NCBI GenBank assembly: GCA_038380795.1 | Contig: CM076277.1 | Span: 5,609,501 to 5,673,500 of the forward strand | DNA: 64,000 bases | Source of the DNA: Pyrocephalus nanus | Lineage: Eukaryota > Chordata > Aves > Passeriformes > Tyrannidae | Reading direction: 5' to 3' | Notes under the pieces: generated by a model | Database searches by the model: none | What the model saw: only the letters and a program-made list of their open reading frames with translations | What the model was told of the DNA's origin: nothing | Part shown: piece after piece, positions 1-12,100 of the stretch | Layout of the letters: each line of letters opens with the position of its first letter | Numbering within the stretch: position 1 is the stretch's first letter | Program-made: the position numbers and the translations under genes

Positions 1-82
1 AGCAGGGACAGAGCAGGGACAGCCAAACCCATCCCTGGGGTACCCATGTGGACGGTGGGATTCAGCTCCTCCCACTGCACTC

Positions 83-183
83 CTAAAACACGGTGATCTC
101 AATCTCAGCCTCCTGCTGTGCAGTTTCCCTCAATTCACAGCAGATCTTGTCCATTTTCTCGAAGGCTTGGCGGCCCCTCTCCC
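83..183 (-). CDS. RIPOR3: RIPOR3 exon 21, terminal coding part
   Basis: 101 nt including TAG at 85-83. It completes Gly909 and codes 910-941: [19 protein letters not shown], then [13 protein letters not shown]. The acceptor is ttcttttctcacag|GGGAG. The C-terminus EIEITVF matches the human VEITIF ending. The 3'UTR continues below 83 and leaves the window, so the poly(A) signal is not seen. Bases 1-22 hold a small direct repeat of agcagggacag. Confidence 0.95.
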
Positions 184-3100
184 CTGTGAGAAAAGAAAGA
201 GCCTGTGCTGAGGGAGAGACACAAACACCTGAGAAATGGGATCCTCTGGAAACACTTCCATTGTGACCTTGTTTGGAACTAACAAGGACTCCCAACAGTG
301 GCAAACACGTCCCTAAGGGAATGGTTTTCCAAAACACGCTGGAAGCCACTGTGGAAAATCAGGCCTCCTGTCAGTACTTCCACATGAGTAACAGCTTGGG
401 GCATCACAGCTGGAAAACGTGCCTTGCATGTGAGCCTGAGTGTTTCTGGGAAGCAAGTTTGGAGATCCCCAGAACTAAGCATGGATCAAAGTGGCTTCTG
501 GAAGAACAGAACAGGGAAACAGTTTTCCAGCATCACTTCCAGCATCTTTGGTCCTTACCTGCCACCTTTTCAAAAGGTTCAGCCGTTCCTAAAGCACTTT
601 ATCCTGGAGAATTTCCTTGGTCTGGTTCTGTAAACCTCAACAGGAGGGCCCCTGGTTGGTACCTGTGATATAAAGTTTGCCTCCATGGTATGAAACAGCA
701 GTTCATGAGGTATTTCCACTGTCCTGGATGTGTTCTGAGGCCTCTCCCAGTCCTGCACTATTTCACATCACTTTTTCAGACTATTTGAAAGCCTTACCAA
801 AGGACAGCGTTGTTTCCCTGGCTGCATTCCTGACTTCCTCTGTCTCAGACTGGCACAGGTGGGCAACCTGCTCAATGCTCTCCACAGCCTGTGGGAGAAA
901 GGAAACATTGGCCTCAGCAGCTCCTCAGCAGTTTGGTGGATGTTTTTCACAAGGTAAACACCGACACACAAACTCCCATCTCCTCCGGTACCAGGACCTT
1001 TCTCTTCTCCCTCAGCACATCAGCTTGCAGTTACATTTCCTGACATGTTCTCACCTCTGTCACCTCCTTCTCTCCCTGTCTTAGGGCCTGAGAAAGTGTA
1101 AAAGTCCCAGGGTACAGGTCCCTGCTGCAGGATCATTAAATCAGCATCACCCAACCAGGGCTTCACTGAAAGGGTTAATCCCAGTTGTGGCTTTGCAAAT
1201 TGAATTTAAGGGTAAGACTCTGATTTCCTGTTGTGTGACTGGATATCACAGGAGTTCAAACACATCCCCCGTGCCCTCGTGCTGTGCCTGGCACATCAAA
1301 CCAGATGCCCACAGCTCCCTCTCCTGCTGCCTTTGGAATAAGGGCATTAAGGGTTTGGAACTTTGGCAGCCAAAGAATTCAGGAATTCCAAACAGCAGGA
1401 AACTGCTCAAGTGACCCTACCAGCTTTAAAATCCCAGCCAGACACACTCGTGCATCCCTGACCGTGGCCAGAGGTGCCCAGCAGGGCTGTGAGCACTTAC
1501 CCTGAGGTTCTTAAGAGCCAAACATGCAGCTTGCTGAAGTCTCACATCGCAGTCAGATAAGGCGTCAGTGTAAAACAACACAGCCTGGATGGGAAAGGGA
1601 AGGTAAAAATGAACACCTTGAGTGTAATCAAACAACTAAAGCAGACCGACAGGAGCAGCCCTGCTCATCTGAAAGTGAACGGAGACAAATCCCCCGAGCA
1701 CTGCTGTGGTTTAGGGGCCAGTTCACAGCTAAACCAAGGGCAGGGGGAGCGGTGCCATTCCGGGCTGAAAGCATCGCCTGGATCTCAGCATCCCGGGAAG
1801 GCCGGGGGGGCTGCAGCGCTCACCTTGGCCCGGAGGCTCCTGCTGGCGGCGGCGCGGCACAGGCAGGACGTGGCCGCTTTGCTCACCCGGTGGTTCTCGT
1901 CCAGCTGCAGCTCCCCGAGCAGCCGCAGCGTCTGCGGGAGCGGCTGCAGCTTGTTCAGCCGCTTCCCCTTCAGCTTCTTCAGCGTCTTCAGCCTCCCGGG
2001 GCACTGCAGCTCCTCGATCAGCATCACTGCGAGGGAAGTGCTCGGCCTCACTCACCCGCAAACCAAGACATTTTCAAGGAACTCCCCCCTGGCCCAGTCC
2101 CCTCCAGCCACAAGCAGTGATTCCCAGGGCCAGCGAGGAAGCCAAGCGTGGCAGGAAGCGAACCGGGACAGCTGCCCCTTTGCCCATCCTGTCTTCTCTC
2201 CCTGCCATTGTTCCATTTCCTCCCGTGCCCAGGCTGGGGCAGCAGAGCAGCCGATCCGTGCCAGCCCCGGGTGCATCCAGGACAACACCCAGAGCAGCTC
2301 CCACAGCCCTGGGCATCAGGACAAGAGCCCAGCCCACAATAAGGAACAGGATCAAGCAAAGTGCCCGTAAATAGCCCTGGAAAATCTCACTGTACAGGAC
2401 AAAGAAAACCCTCTCTCTTTTAAAAACTGAGAAATCAGGCACTGGATTTACCCTTTCAATTTGAAGAATATTCCAGGTGTTTTTCACTGACTAGGAATGC
2501 TCAAGTTTTAGCCCCCCTCCAGATGAGTCATCTGCATCAACATAAGCCTAAAGATGCAGCCAATATAAAGACTATTTTTAAAATAATTCTTTTCTAACAC
2601 AGAGTAGGTTTTCAAGTACTTTCACATGTTGGACAAGACTCCAGTGAGGCCCTGGCTACCTCAGGCTAGAAAGTGCACGTTAGTAACCTCTGCAATTTTA
2701 TTGCTATTTTCTGTGTCTGATTCCAGCTGCAATAGACACCCAAAGCCCCAGACTTTACTCAGTCCTTGGATCCAGCTGTAGATTCCTCTTGACTTTGCTT
2801 CTGCTTTAACTTTAGAATATCCCTGAACCCACTTTTCAGGGCACTTAAGATAAACCCCTCCTTCACACCTGGTTTGTTTGTACATGGCCAGATATGGGAG
2901 TCAAGCACATCTTTCCTGTTCTGATTAAAATTACATGGTCACAAGGACAATTAAAATGGAAGCAAGTTGTCAGTGCACTGGTTGGGGTGTTTCCTGCTCT
3001 GGAATTGTATTTTGAGTGGGAACCTGGAGGGTAGCCCTGAAGGAGGAGCCAAGCACTGCCATTACCTTCCTTGGCAAGTTTTCCCAGGTGTTTCTCCAGG

Positions 3101-6100
3101 CTGGCAATGTGGTGCTTCTCCAGGTAGCTGTAAAACTGGAATAAAGTAACTGGTTCTGTTTGGAGGTTCGGAGCGGGGAGCAACCCATCACAGGTGAGGA
3201 TCTGCTCCAGCAGCCTCTGCAGCACTGGAGGGAAGGTGGACAAGGACAAATGAGAAAACAGCAGGTTAATTTGTTGGAAGCTGCTGAGAACAAGTAAGAG
3301 GTTTGGGTTTGTTGTTTTTTTTAATGCACAAGGACAATCTTTAGCAGTGCAGTGAAATGCAGTCTGAGTGGCCGTGTGCTCCAGTGGTACCTGCTTCCAG
3401 CTGCCTGGGGTACTTCTCCTTCACTCTGAGCATCATGGTGTATTTCAGGGCATGGCGGAACCTTTCTGCTGAAGCCAACAGGATGCTGCCAGGCTCTGCA
3501 AGGTCACTCCAGATCTTCAGGTAGTGCTTCTTCTTCTTAGTCTTCTGAATAACTGAAATCCCACATTTGAAGAAGTCCATGAGCTCCAGCAGATTTTGGA
3601 TTTCACATGAGAAATTAGGCACCAGATGGATTATCTAGACATGGGTCAGCATTAACTTGGATTTGTGTTAGAGCTGAGTTTGTTCAAAATGGGGCATTTC
3701 CTGCCAGAATGCTAAAACCTGCAAGCACTGATCTCACCAAGCTTAGGCTGAGCTCCTAAACTGTCATCAGCAGCTCTTCTGCACCGTATTGTTCATTTTG
3801 TCCCAGCATGTGAGTCCAGAAGAACTTTCAGTGAGTTTAACTGGCTGCCCTTCTATCAGCCAAAGATGTGCCACTGCCAGGTTATAGACATCCTGCCTCA
3901 TGTTCCTTCCTCAGGGCTCTCTCTCGTCAAACACTTCACTTGAAGCCATACCCTGTGGTTTCTCACTCCCCTTTGGACCCTTCATTCCTCACTCTTCCCT
4001 ACAGAGAGACTGAACTCCTGCATTTACCACTCCCACACCTCCCCTGTCACACTGTGCCAAAGGCCCCTTGCAGCTCTGCTGCAGGGAGCGGGTTATTCTT
4101 GCATCCTCCGGGATAGAAATCTGTCAGCAAACACTTCCAACTAAAATTTGCATTCTTGCTGCTGTATTTACCAAGATGAGAACAAAAGCTTTCCAAGTCT
4201 CCCATTCTGCTTTATCATTTTGTCAACAGTGTATAGAGGAGTTTGGAAAGGCCTGAGGTGGGAAGTTTGACTGCAAACTCCGTCATCTACAACATCCCTG
4301 TTTAAGACATACCAGTTCAACCACTCTGAGACAAACTTCTCCAAATCTTTTCCTACTTTGCAGGAAAAATCCAAAGCAAACCATGAGCCTTGTTTTCTCT
4401 AAGAATCCAGATATAAGAGCTGGTTTAATTATGTGAATGTTTGCAAGGGATTTAGAATGAAATCCTGATGTGTCAGGGGAAGCTGGAGCAGGCACATCAA
4501 GGGTGCACCTCTCCCATCTCTGGCTTGCCTTGGAATAATACAGCTACTCACTTTCTTCCACAGACATATCCAGGACATCCCCCAGCACTCGGGTCTGCTC
4601 CGATACTTCTTCCAAAATGCTCTCCTGGACGACCTGGGCTACGTTTGGTGACCTCAGTTTCTGAAATGCAACATTACGTATCTCAGCAGCTGAAATAAGG
4701 GCAGTATCAAGCTCAAGATAAACCAGGATTTCTTTCTTGGAATCAAACTTCCAAGAGCAGTGAGAAAACACCAGCTGCTCTGAGAAGGCCCCTCTGCCAT
4801 CACAGCACATGCTACTGGTAGTATCAGTCTTTCATTCATTCAAAAATTGATCACCCCTTGCACAATTAGAGCCAAACCTGTCTGATTGCATCTGCAGCCT
4901 GCTTAGGGCACAAAGTACTAATTAGAGCTCCAGCAAAACCCAGAGGCTGAAGAAAGGCAGCAGAGTTTTATATGACACCTTCTGTGTAGACACATGAAGA
5001 TGCTGCAGTTTTTGGACTGCATTTCCATTCTGAGTCTTTCTGCTTTTATAAAACAGCTGTAAAATCCCTTCTGTCCATAATCAGAATCAACAATGACATC
5101 CAGTGCTCTAGGAATCCCCAGGCTGTTCAGTACCTGCAGAAGACCTTTGCACAGCTTCAGGTGAGTTATCAACAGCGTGTCTAAATTGTCATCACCAGTA
5201 GTGACATCTTGAGTTTCTGGTCTCATGTCACAGCTCAGGGACTTCAGTGTGTTGTCATTGTATGTGCTGTTGAGATGAGGGGGGAAAAAGAGTTACAACT
5301 CTCCTCACTAAACAAAATTAAAGATGTGCAGTCTCAACAGGAGCCTTCAAAGCAAGTCGCAAAAGTACAAACCGGGTGGCATCAAACAAAACAGCGTTTT
5401 TTTAATTTGCTTTTATAACCTTAAAAACACGAGGACGTGTTTGTGTGCTGTGCTCTGAGCTGTTACTCAGCCAAGTGTTCCTGGGATCAGCCCCCTCAGC
5501 CCTGTCCCCAAATCCCCACAGCACTTACCTGACACTGGCTGTCCTTACGCTCCCAAACAGCGAGAGCTCGTCAGCGCTGCAGTCGGCGTTTAGGAAGTCA
5601 AAGCTTTCCAGGACTGTCTCCACCATTAAACTCTCCATAGATGAGTGTTTGTGATGAAGTGGCTTTTGCTGTTGATGGAGTGGAGGGAAAAATGCTGTTA
5701 TTTGTACTATCAAGTCGTTTTGCAGGAGTTATTTGCTGGTTTTGAAGTCATTCTCAATAATAAATTAATATGCTTTTCTGATTTCATTCTTAGCACATCA
5801 GTTTGATGAACTGATGCAGTCACCTCGAGCTATACCAAAATTTAAAAATATCAATACAGATTAGAAGCAAACCCAGATGCTGAGGCTCTGACACAGTTCA
5901 GGCTCAGCTTAGCCCAGACTGGTTTCCAGTTGGGCTGCACTGGTTATTTCTTTGCCAGCTGTTGCTCAGTGCCCAGCACTGGGAGCTGCTTTTCCTGAGT
6001 CCTGCCTGACCTCTGGTGGCCAAACTCCTTTTGGGAACGTGCCATTGCTGCATCATTAAATCAAATCAGCCAGAGGGTCACAGAACATCTTCAGATTTGG

Positions 6101-9100
6101 GGGTAACAGAGGAAATTGCACCATATCCCAAGGGTAAAACATTCCCATACCTTTAATTTATCCCTCAAAGACGAAACCTGGTATTCCAGTTTCTCCAGCT
6201 GGGCTTGCCCCACATCATGAGATTTCAGCAAATTCAACACTTCTTGGAGAGTCTTGTCAATAGACTTTGTATGTCCATCCAGCCTCGGGTCACCTGCAGC
6301 ATTCCAGCTTTTCTGGCTGCTGTCCTCCTGCTCTGCCAGGCGGCGAGTCCTGGGCTGGCTCAGAGAATCCCTCCTGCCCTTGTGACGAGCCGGAAAACTG
6401 GACGGGTTACTTGGAAATCCATCCCCACATGGAGTCTTCTTCAGGATATCCAGAGTTGTGTGATCTGGGAGAGGGTGCTGGTGCTCTTCTGCACCAGTCT
6501 CTTGAATAATCACCAATGGCCTGTGGTCCAGAGCTGGAGTTGTACTCCTGGATTCTGCCCCTTTCTGGTCCTCAGAGCTGAACGAGTCTCCCTCGCTGGT
6601 CTCTGCAGGATTGTGAGCTTTGCTCCTCCCATGATCATCAAAATCACAGGCAGCCAAGTAGCTCAGGATGCTGGGGGGCTGGGCTTCATCACTTACATCC
6701 CCCTGGTTCTGCCTCAGCTGCAAAAGAGACTGCAGCAAAGAGATCCATGAGTGAGTGTGGACAAAACCTGAGATCCCAGCCAAGAGATACAACTCTGGTG
6801 CCTGTTGTTGGAAACATGCACCCAAATCGATCACAGCACAGGGGCCCAGCCCAGCATGATTGGACAAAAAGTACTGAAACCAATTTGTAAGAGCCCCTGG
6901 ATGAACAGAGGAGCAGCAGTAGCCACGTGGTTGATCTTTCAGCTGAGAGTTACTAAGGCAGCTCAAAACCTGTTTCTGGGTTAAATGAATGGGGGTTAAA
7001 AGAAAAACATAACAAAGCCCCAAACTGCAAAGGCTCAGGGTGCTATGCTTTCACACTTCTGAGTGTGCTCCTGAACAGTCTAATCTAACCCAAAATCAAG
7101 CCCTAGGTCTGTGCTTTGCATCTTGCTTTCCTCAGGTACTCACCAGGTAGTATTTCTCTCTGAAGCTGGGGGTGTTTGGGGGGGTCCAGTTGTATAACGA
7201 GCTCTTCCTGCTACCCACAGAAAACTTGGCAGTGCTTCCAGGTGACAAAAACAGGTTCTCTGTGTCAAAGGGGCTGCAGCAGAAAACAAAGGCCTAAGTG
7301 TCAGTGAGAGCAGAAAGCACAGAGGTGTTCAGCTGCAGGAACAGCTGGGAGGATTTGAACTGTGACATTCAGTCAACGCCACAGTGAATAAAAGGAAACA
7401 GAAACCAGCCCTCTGACCAGTACCTTTGCTCCAGCAGAGAAAGAGGTAAGCAAGAAGGTATTTTACACAGAATTCTCAACACCCTTTAGACAGAGACCTG
7501 TGCCAGAGTCTTTGGAAGAGTCCAGTGTTCCAAGAGGCTGAAGTGCTCCCTGCCCTCCTGCAGAGCCTGCACAGGCACTGGTGCTGCCCATCCAGCACAG
7601 CCTGTGTGTGACAGGCACTGGGCACAGTGGGACAGGCACCACTCCAGGCAGGAAGGAAACAGAACACATGTAATAAAGGAAAACTGCCAATTTCCCTCCT
7701 GCAGAGCACGCAGCACCTGGAAAAGCCAATAAACCCCCCTCATTATCCTTCACTTACTAATAAATGACTGGTTGGCAGAGGAAGCTGTGCAGGGCTACAG
7801 GGCAGTTCTGTGGGTCACACTGGTGTGGATGAGGCCACTTACAGCCCCAGAGGGTACTGGCTGAGGGCTGCAAGAGCTTGACAAGTCCTGCTCTAAAGAG
7901 TTCCTAATTACCTTCTGCATGACAGCCATTAATTTCCCAACTCCTCTGCAAAGCACTCTAAGGAAACTTGGACAAACTGTGTCCCCAAATGCAACCCAGC
8001 TACCCGGGAGAGGGAAAACATATTTCAAGTTCAGCAAAGCAAGTTTGTTTTTCCTACGTGTTACTTTTGTTCCCCACTGATATGCCTTGTGGCACCAAAA
8101 GAAAGTTTGTTTTTCCACTTCAGGACTGGCATTTTGAAAAAAAGTGAACTGTTCACAACAAATCTGCAACCTCAGCAATAGGAACATGAGGACCAAACAG
8201 CAGGATGAAGTCAGCTGCATTCAGCTGTACCTTGCAGAAGATCCAGAAGGTGATGAGGACAAATCAATTGCAGGGAAAAGAATTTCTGCTCTCTGGCAAA
8301 AGCTGAAAAGCAGAGCTCCCACTCTGTCTAGCTGTTCTGTTGCACAGGGACAGTTCTCCCCAGCACCCTGCAGTGCAGCTCCTCAGCACAGAGTGACACT
8401 CTGAGCTCCCCTAGCACAGGTTAATTGGCTGAATTAACCAGTGTCACCCAGCTGGGGTCCCTCACACAGCCCAGTCCCAACCACCACCATCTGCACTGAC
8501 TCACTGGACAGAAATAAATCGGGTTTCTGACAGCCAGAGCCTTTTCCCCAAAGCCTGCTGTGTTTGCTGATGAAAGCAAATTACTCCTACCCGTGGCATT
8601 TCTTAGCAAAAGTCACAGGGATCCATTCCTCACATTTTTCACTATTAGCTTTTAATATAGCACTGCAGTAATGCAAAATGACACTTCTGGGAAAGGAACA
8701 ACAACAACAAACTAAATCTGTTTCGCCCCTTTGACAATTCCTGGAACTCTCCAGCAAAATGCAGCTCTTCAGCTGCCTCCAGACAAGGACACACTCCCAG
8801 TCCCTGCAGGGAACAACTGAGAGCAGAGGGGAAAGAAAGAATGGAGTCTGCTCTAAAACTTCTATTATCTCTTGGCTCTAAGCTCTTTGGGCACAATCCA
8901 TCATCTCCTTCCACATTTCCACAGCAAACAAACCATCACACGGGGACAGATCTATGAATCCATCTCTCCCAGCATTTTGACATTGACAGAATCCAGTAGG
9001 GGATATTCCAGGGGAAAACATAGGAAATGAGTCAAACAGAGTGGGCTTTCCCCAGACACATGCCCAGGTTTGAGGCAATCTATGGCTGGGATCTGTCATG

Positions 9101-12100
9101 CACCAGACTTTGCAAGCAGACTAGTGCCTTTAATTGTCACTGGCTTTTCCTTAGTTTGTCTAGGGGCTTCCTGAAATCATTGACACAAACCCTCTGTATA
9201 GGTAAAAGTGTGGAGAAATGTCATTATTTAACTTAAAACTGTGGAGCAAGTACTTTGCTGCAGGGAGTGGGGGGTGTCTGTGGCTAATCATAACCTGTCC
9301 ACATTCCCCCCATTCATGTGCCTGCACAGGATTATCCACAGACACCTTTTCAAGGCTGAAAAACTCTATTAGGAAAAAAAAAAAATCAGAGTGGCCCACC
9401 TGAGTTCTGCCAGCCCTGAGCATGAATTCCCAGGGAGATGTTACTTTGTCACACCCACCAAACCTGTGGAGGGATGGAATACTTGAGATTGCTATAATTT
9501 ACCTCCCCCCGCTGCACTTTCTGTTGGGTGAGTAAGGAGGACACTGCCTGGTTTATGCCCTCAGAGGAGCAGAAGTGATGAGACAGAGCTTAAGAGCAGA
9601 ACTCAGTCCAGCTTTCAGCCCCAGAGGATCTGCCTTCCTTTCTCCCACTGTGCCCTGAGCACTCCCTTTCTGTCTGTGGATAAAATACCACCAGACCAGA
9701 AGGGCTCTGGGTGGATAGGCCTGCCTGAATCCCAGTGCTCAGCCTGTGAATCCAACAAAAAAAGCCAATTCTAGTCAACTGACTGGCCTTGCTGTTAATC
9801 ATGAGATTTCTCTTGCCACCATCAAACCCAGGTGAAAATGCCCATGCAATTTACCAGTGAGAAGGGTGGTAGTAGGTGTTTCACCTCCCCCTTAAAGCAG
9901 AGCAAGCAGTTTCCAGGTTAGTACAGCTTGTCACAGCCCCAGGCCATGAGTGCAAGGGGATGCACTGAGGGATCACTGCCTAAAGATCCTGCAGGAGTGA
10001 CCACATCTCACCTAAGCTTTCACCTATAAGAGCAGGACTGGCAGCAGATACACATCCAAAAATAGAAACCAGACTTTCCTTTTTTATTCTCCCTTCAGGT
10101 TTTCTCTCACTCCAGGAGTGAGCCAGGCCAGCACAGCCCAAAGCAGGCAGAGTCACCAGGGCAGTTCTGACTGGATGGTGCCCTTGGATCCCAGCACAGG
10201 GTGCTGCTGAAGTTCTGAAAGCAGAATACAGCTTTCTCTTTGTCCTGCATGTGAGACACAGAATTCAGACTGCTGTTTAGGTTGGCAAAAAACCCAAAGT
10301 CTTTTGCCAAACTGGCCAACAAAGCTGTTCTGCAATGGCCCCAAGCTCATTCACACTCCTCATGGCACGATCTATAAAGGAGCTGAAGGCACTTTTGTTT
10401 GAGCCCAGAAGACTGGAGACCTATTTAAAAGAAAATATACATTTAGAAGCGGAAGAGAGAGATCTGCATTTGGATTCCTCACAAAGCAGGTCTAGACTGA
10501 AAGCTTGTGCCTCAGAGAAGTTTGGGCAAATCAGATGGATTTGTTTAGTTATTCTTAAATCAAAGAGAAAAGCAGCTGTTATTTTGAGTGCTCTATCTTT
10601 GAAAACAGAAACACCCTGAGTTATCACCACAAAACTTCTCTTTTCTGTAAACAACTCCAGCAAACAGGCTGTCAGAGGAGAGGCCAGCTCTGCACAGAAG
10701 TGCTCTGGAGGATCCACTTGGTGGGATACCAAAGCATTTCACAAAACTCGAACACAGCAGAGAAGCACAGCCGGGGTTTTCTCATGCGCTGAACAATTCC
10801 AAGTGGGGATTAACTCCCAAAGAAAATGAGTCACGACAAACCCTGCTCCCAGCTCAGCTGCTGCCAACTCCAGGGGCTGTGATTGTTGTCCCAAATACCA
10901 CAGACCTGCTGCTTTTGCCAGCCCAGAGCTGCACGCTGAGCTATCAGACACCACAGCCACGGAGGGTCAACAGCATAGGGATTGGACTTTTCCAGAAAGT
11001 TCTGCCACAAATGTGATTTCCTTGGGAGGTTCAGGCTGTTATGAGGATCTATGCAATATCCCAGAATAGGGACGGGCTTTGCTCCTACAGTCCCTTTGCA
11101 AGAACAGCTTGTGTGCATAATTAATTATGGAAGCTTCTGACAGAGAGGAAAGGAAGTGAGCAGACCCAGCAGCAGTGAGTGAAGGGACTGTCCGATGCCA
11201 TTGGTGTGGGTTAATAACAAGAGAGTAGAAGGGATTTCTTCCGAGCACCTCACCAAAACAAACCACATCCTGATAGCCCACTGTCAGATCTCGGGAGGAA
11301 AAAGCACCATAAACAGGTGCAGCCAAAGGCTGCTGGGTGAGTTTATTTCTCATTGACTCTGAGCAGTCTGGGTGTTGGAAAATCGTTTTCAGGTGCTGTG
11401 GGCAACACACATTTTTCAGCCCAGTTGCAGGTACAAGTCAGCAGTAAATGTCAAGAACCACACCACGCACAAGAGACATTCAGAAAACTGTGTTGATCAA
11501 TAAAGCTTTTCTTTCCCCAGCCCCAGAAATGGAACCTGAAAGCTGTTTCTGCTTTTCCTGGAGAGAGCCTGGATCCCAGGTCAAAGTGGCCTTTCCAGAG
11601 GGTCCTTATAACAGAGGAGTGTTCAAAGACCTCCTGGCCATGGAGGGCTGGGAAGAATCAAGGGCTGCAGTAGCCACACACAGAGGTACAAGAGAACAGT
11701 GCCCACTGTTTAACTGGGCACTTCACTAAGGGGGCTACACTTAATCCCTGGACAACAGTAAATGGAAACAGGTTAAAATGTCTTGATTTGTTGCAGATGG
11801 GCCTTTCAATGTGGAACAAACAGCAGTAATACCTCAAAAACCTTGGTGAGTCTGGAGTGAGGAGTAAGTTCCACTGCAGCATCCACAACAGTGAGAATTT
11901 GCTTTTAATAACATCAGTAATCCACAGCAATAATCAACTTACAGATTTAAATTATAAAACAGTTCAATAAATCACAGGCACCATGACAATGCTCAGCTAT
12001 TTTAAAAGCACATCTGTAACCAAGCTTCCCTGTAGTGCACAAACAGGCCTCGTATCCATAACTACTCACAGTGCAAATATGAAGGTGCCAAGTCTTTGGG

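Larger units (their letters stand above)
184..6150 (-). other. RIPOR3: RIPOR3 introns 12-20 (between exons 12 and 21)
   Basis: Nine introns of about 166 to 1040 bp separate the C-terminal exons. I see no additional gene in them. The intron between exons 12 and 13 carries one CTCF-like word near 6.01 kb. Confidence 0.8.

Noticed and set aside
1609..2370. 253-codon plus-strand open frame
   Set aside because: It is antisense to RIPOR3 exon 18 and GC-rich flanks. It is a shadow frame with no recognisable product.
3553..3625. Alternative, longer version of RIPOR3 exon 16 starting after tgtctag at about 3640
   Set aside because: The frame is open upstream to MPNFSCEIQ..., but the acceptor there gives the wrong phase after exon 15 and would hit a stop. 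The acceptor at 3552 fits the phase and the conserved EEII junction.
6205..6750. 181-codon plus-strand open frame
   Set aside because: It is the antisense shadow of RIPOR3 exon 12.
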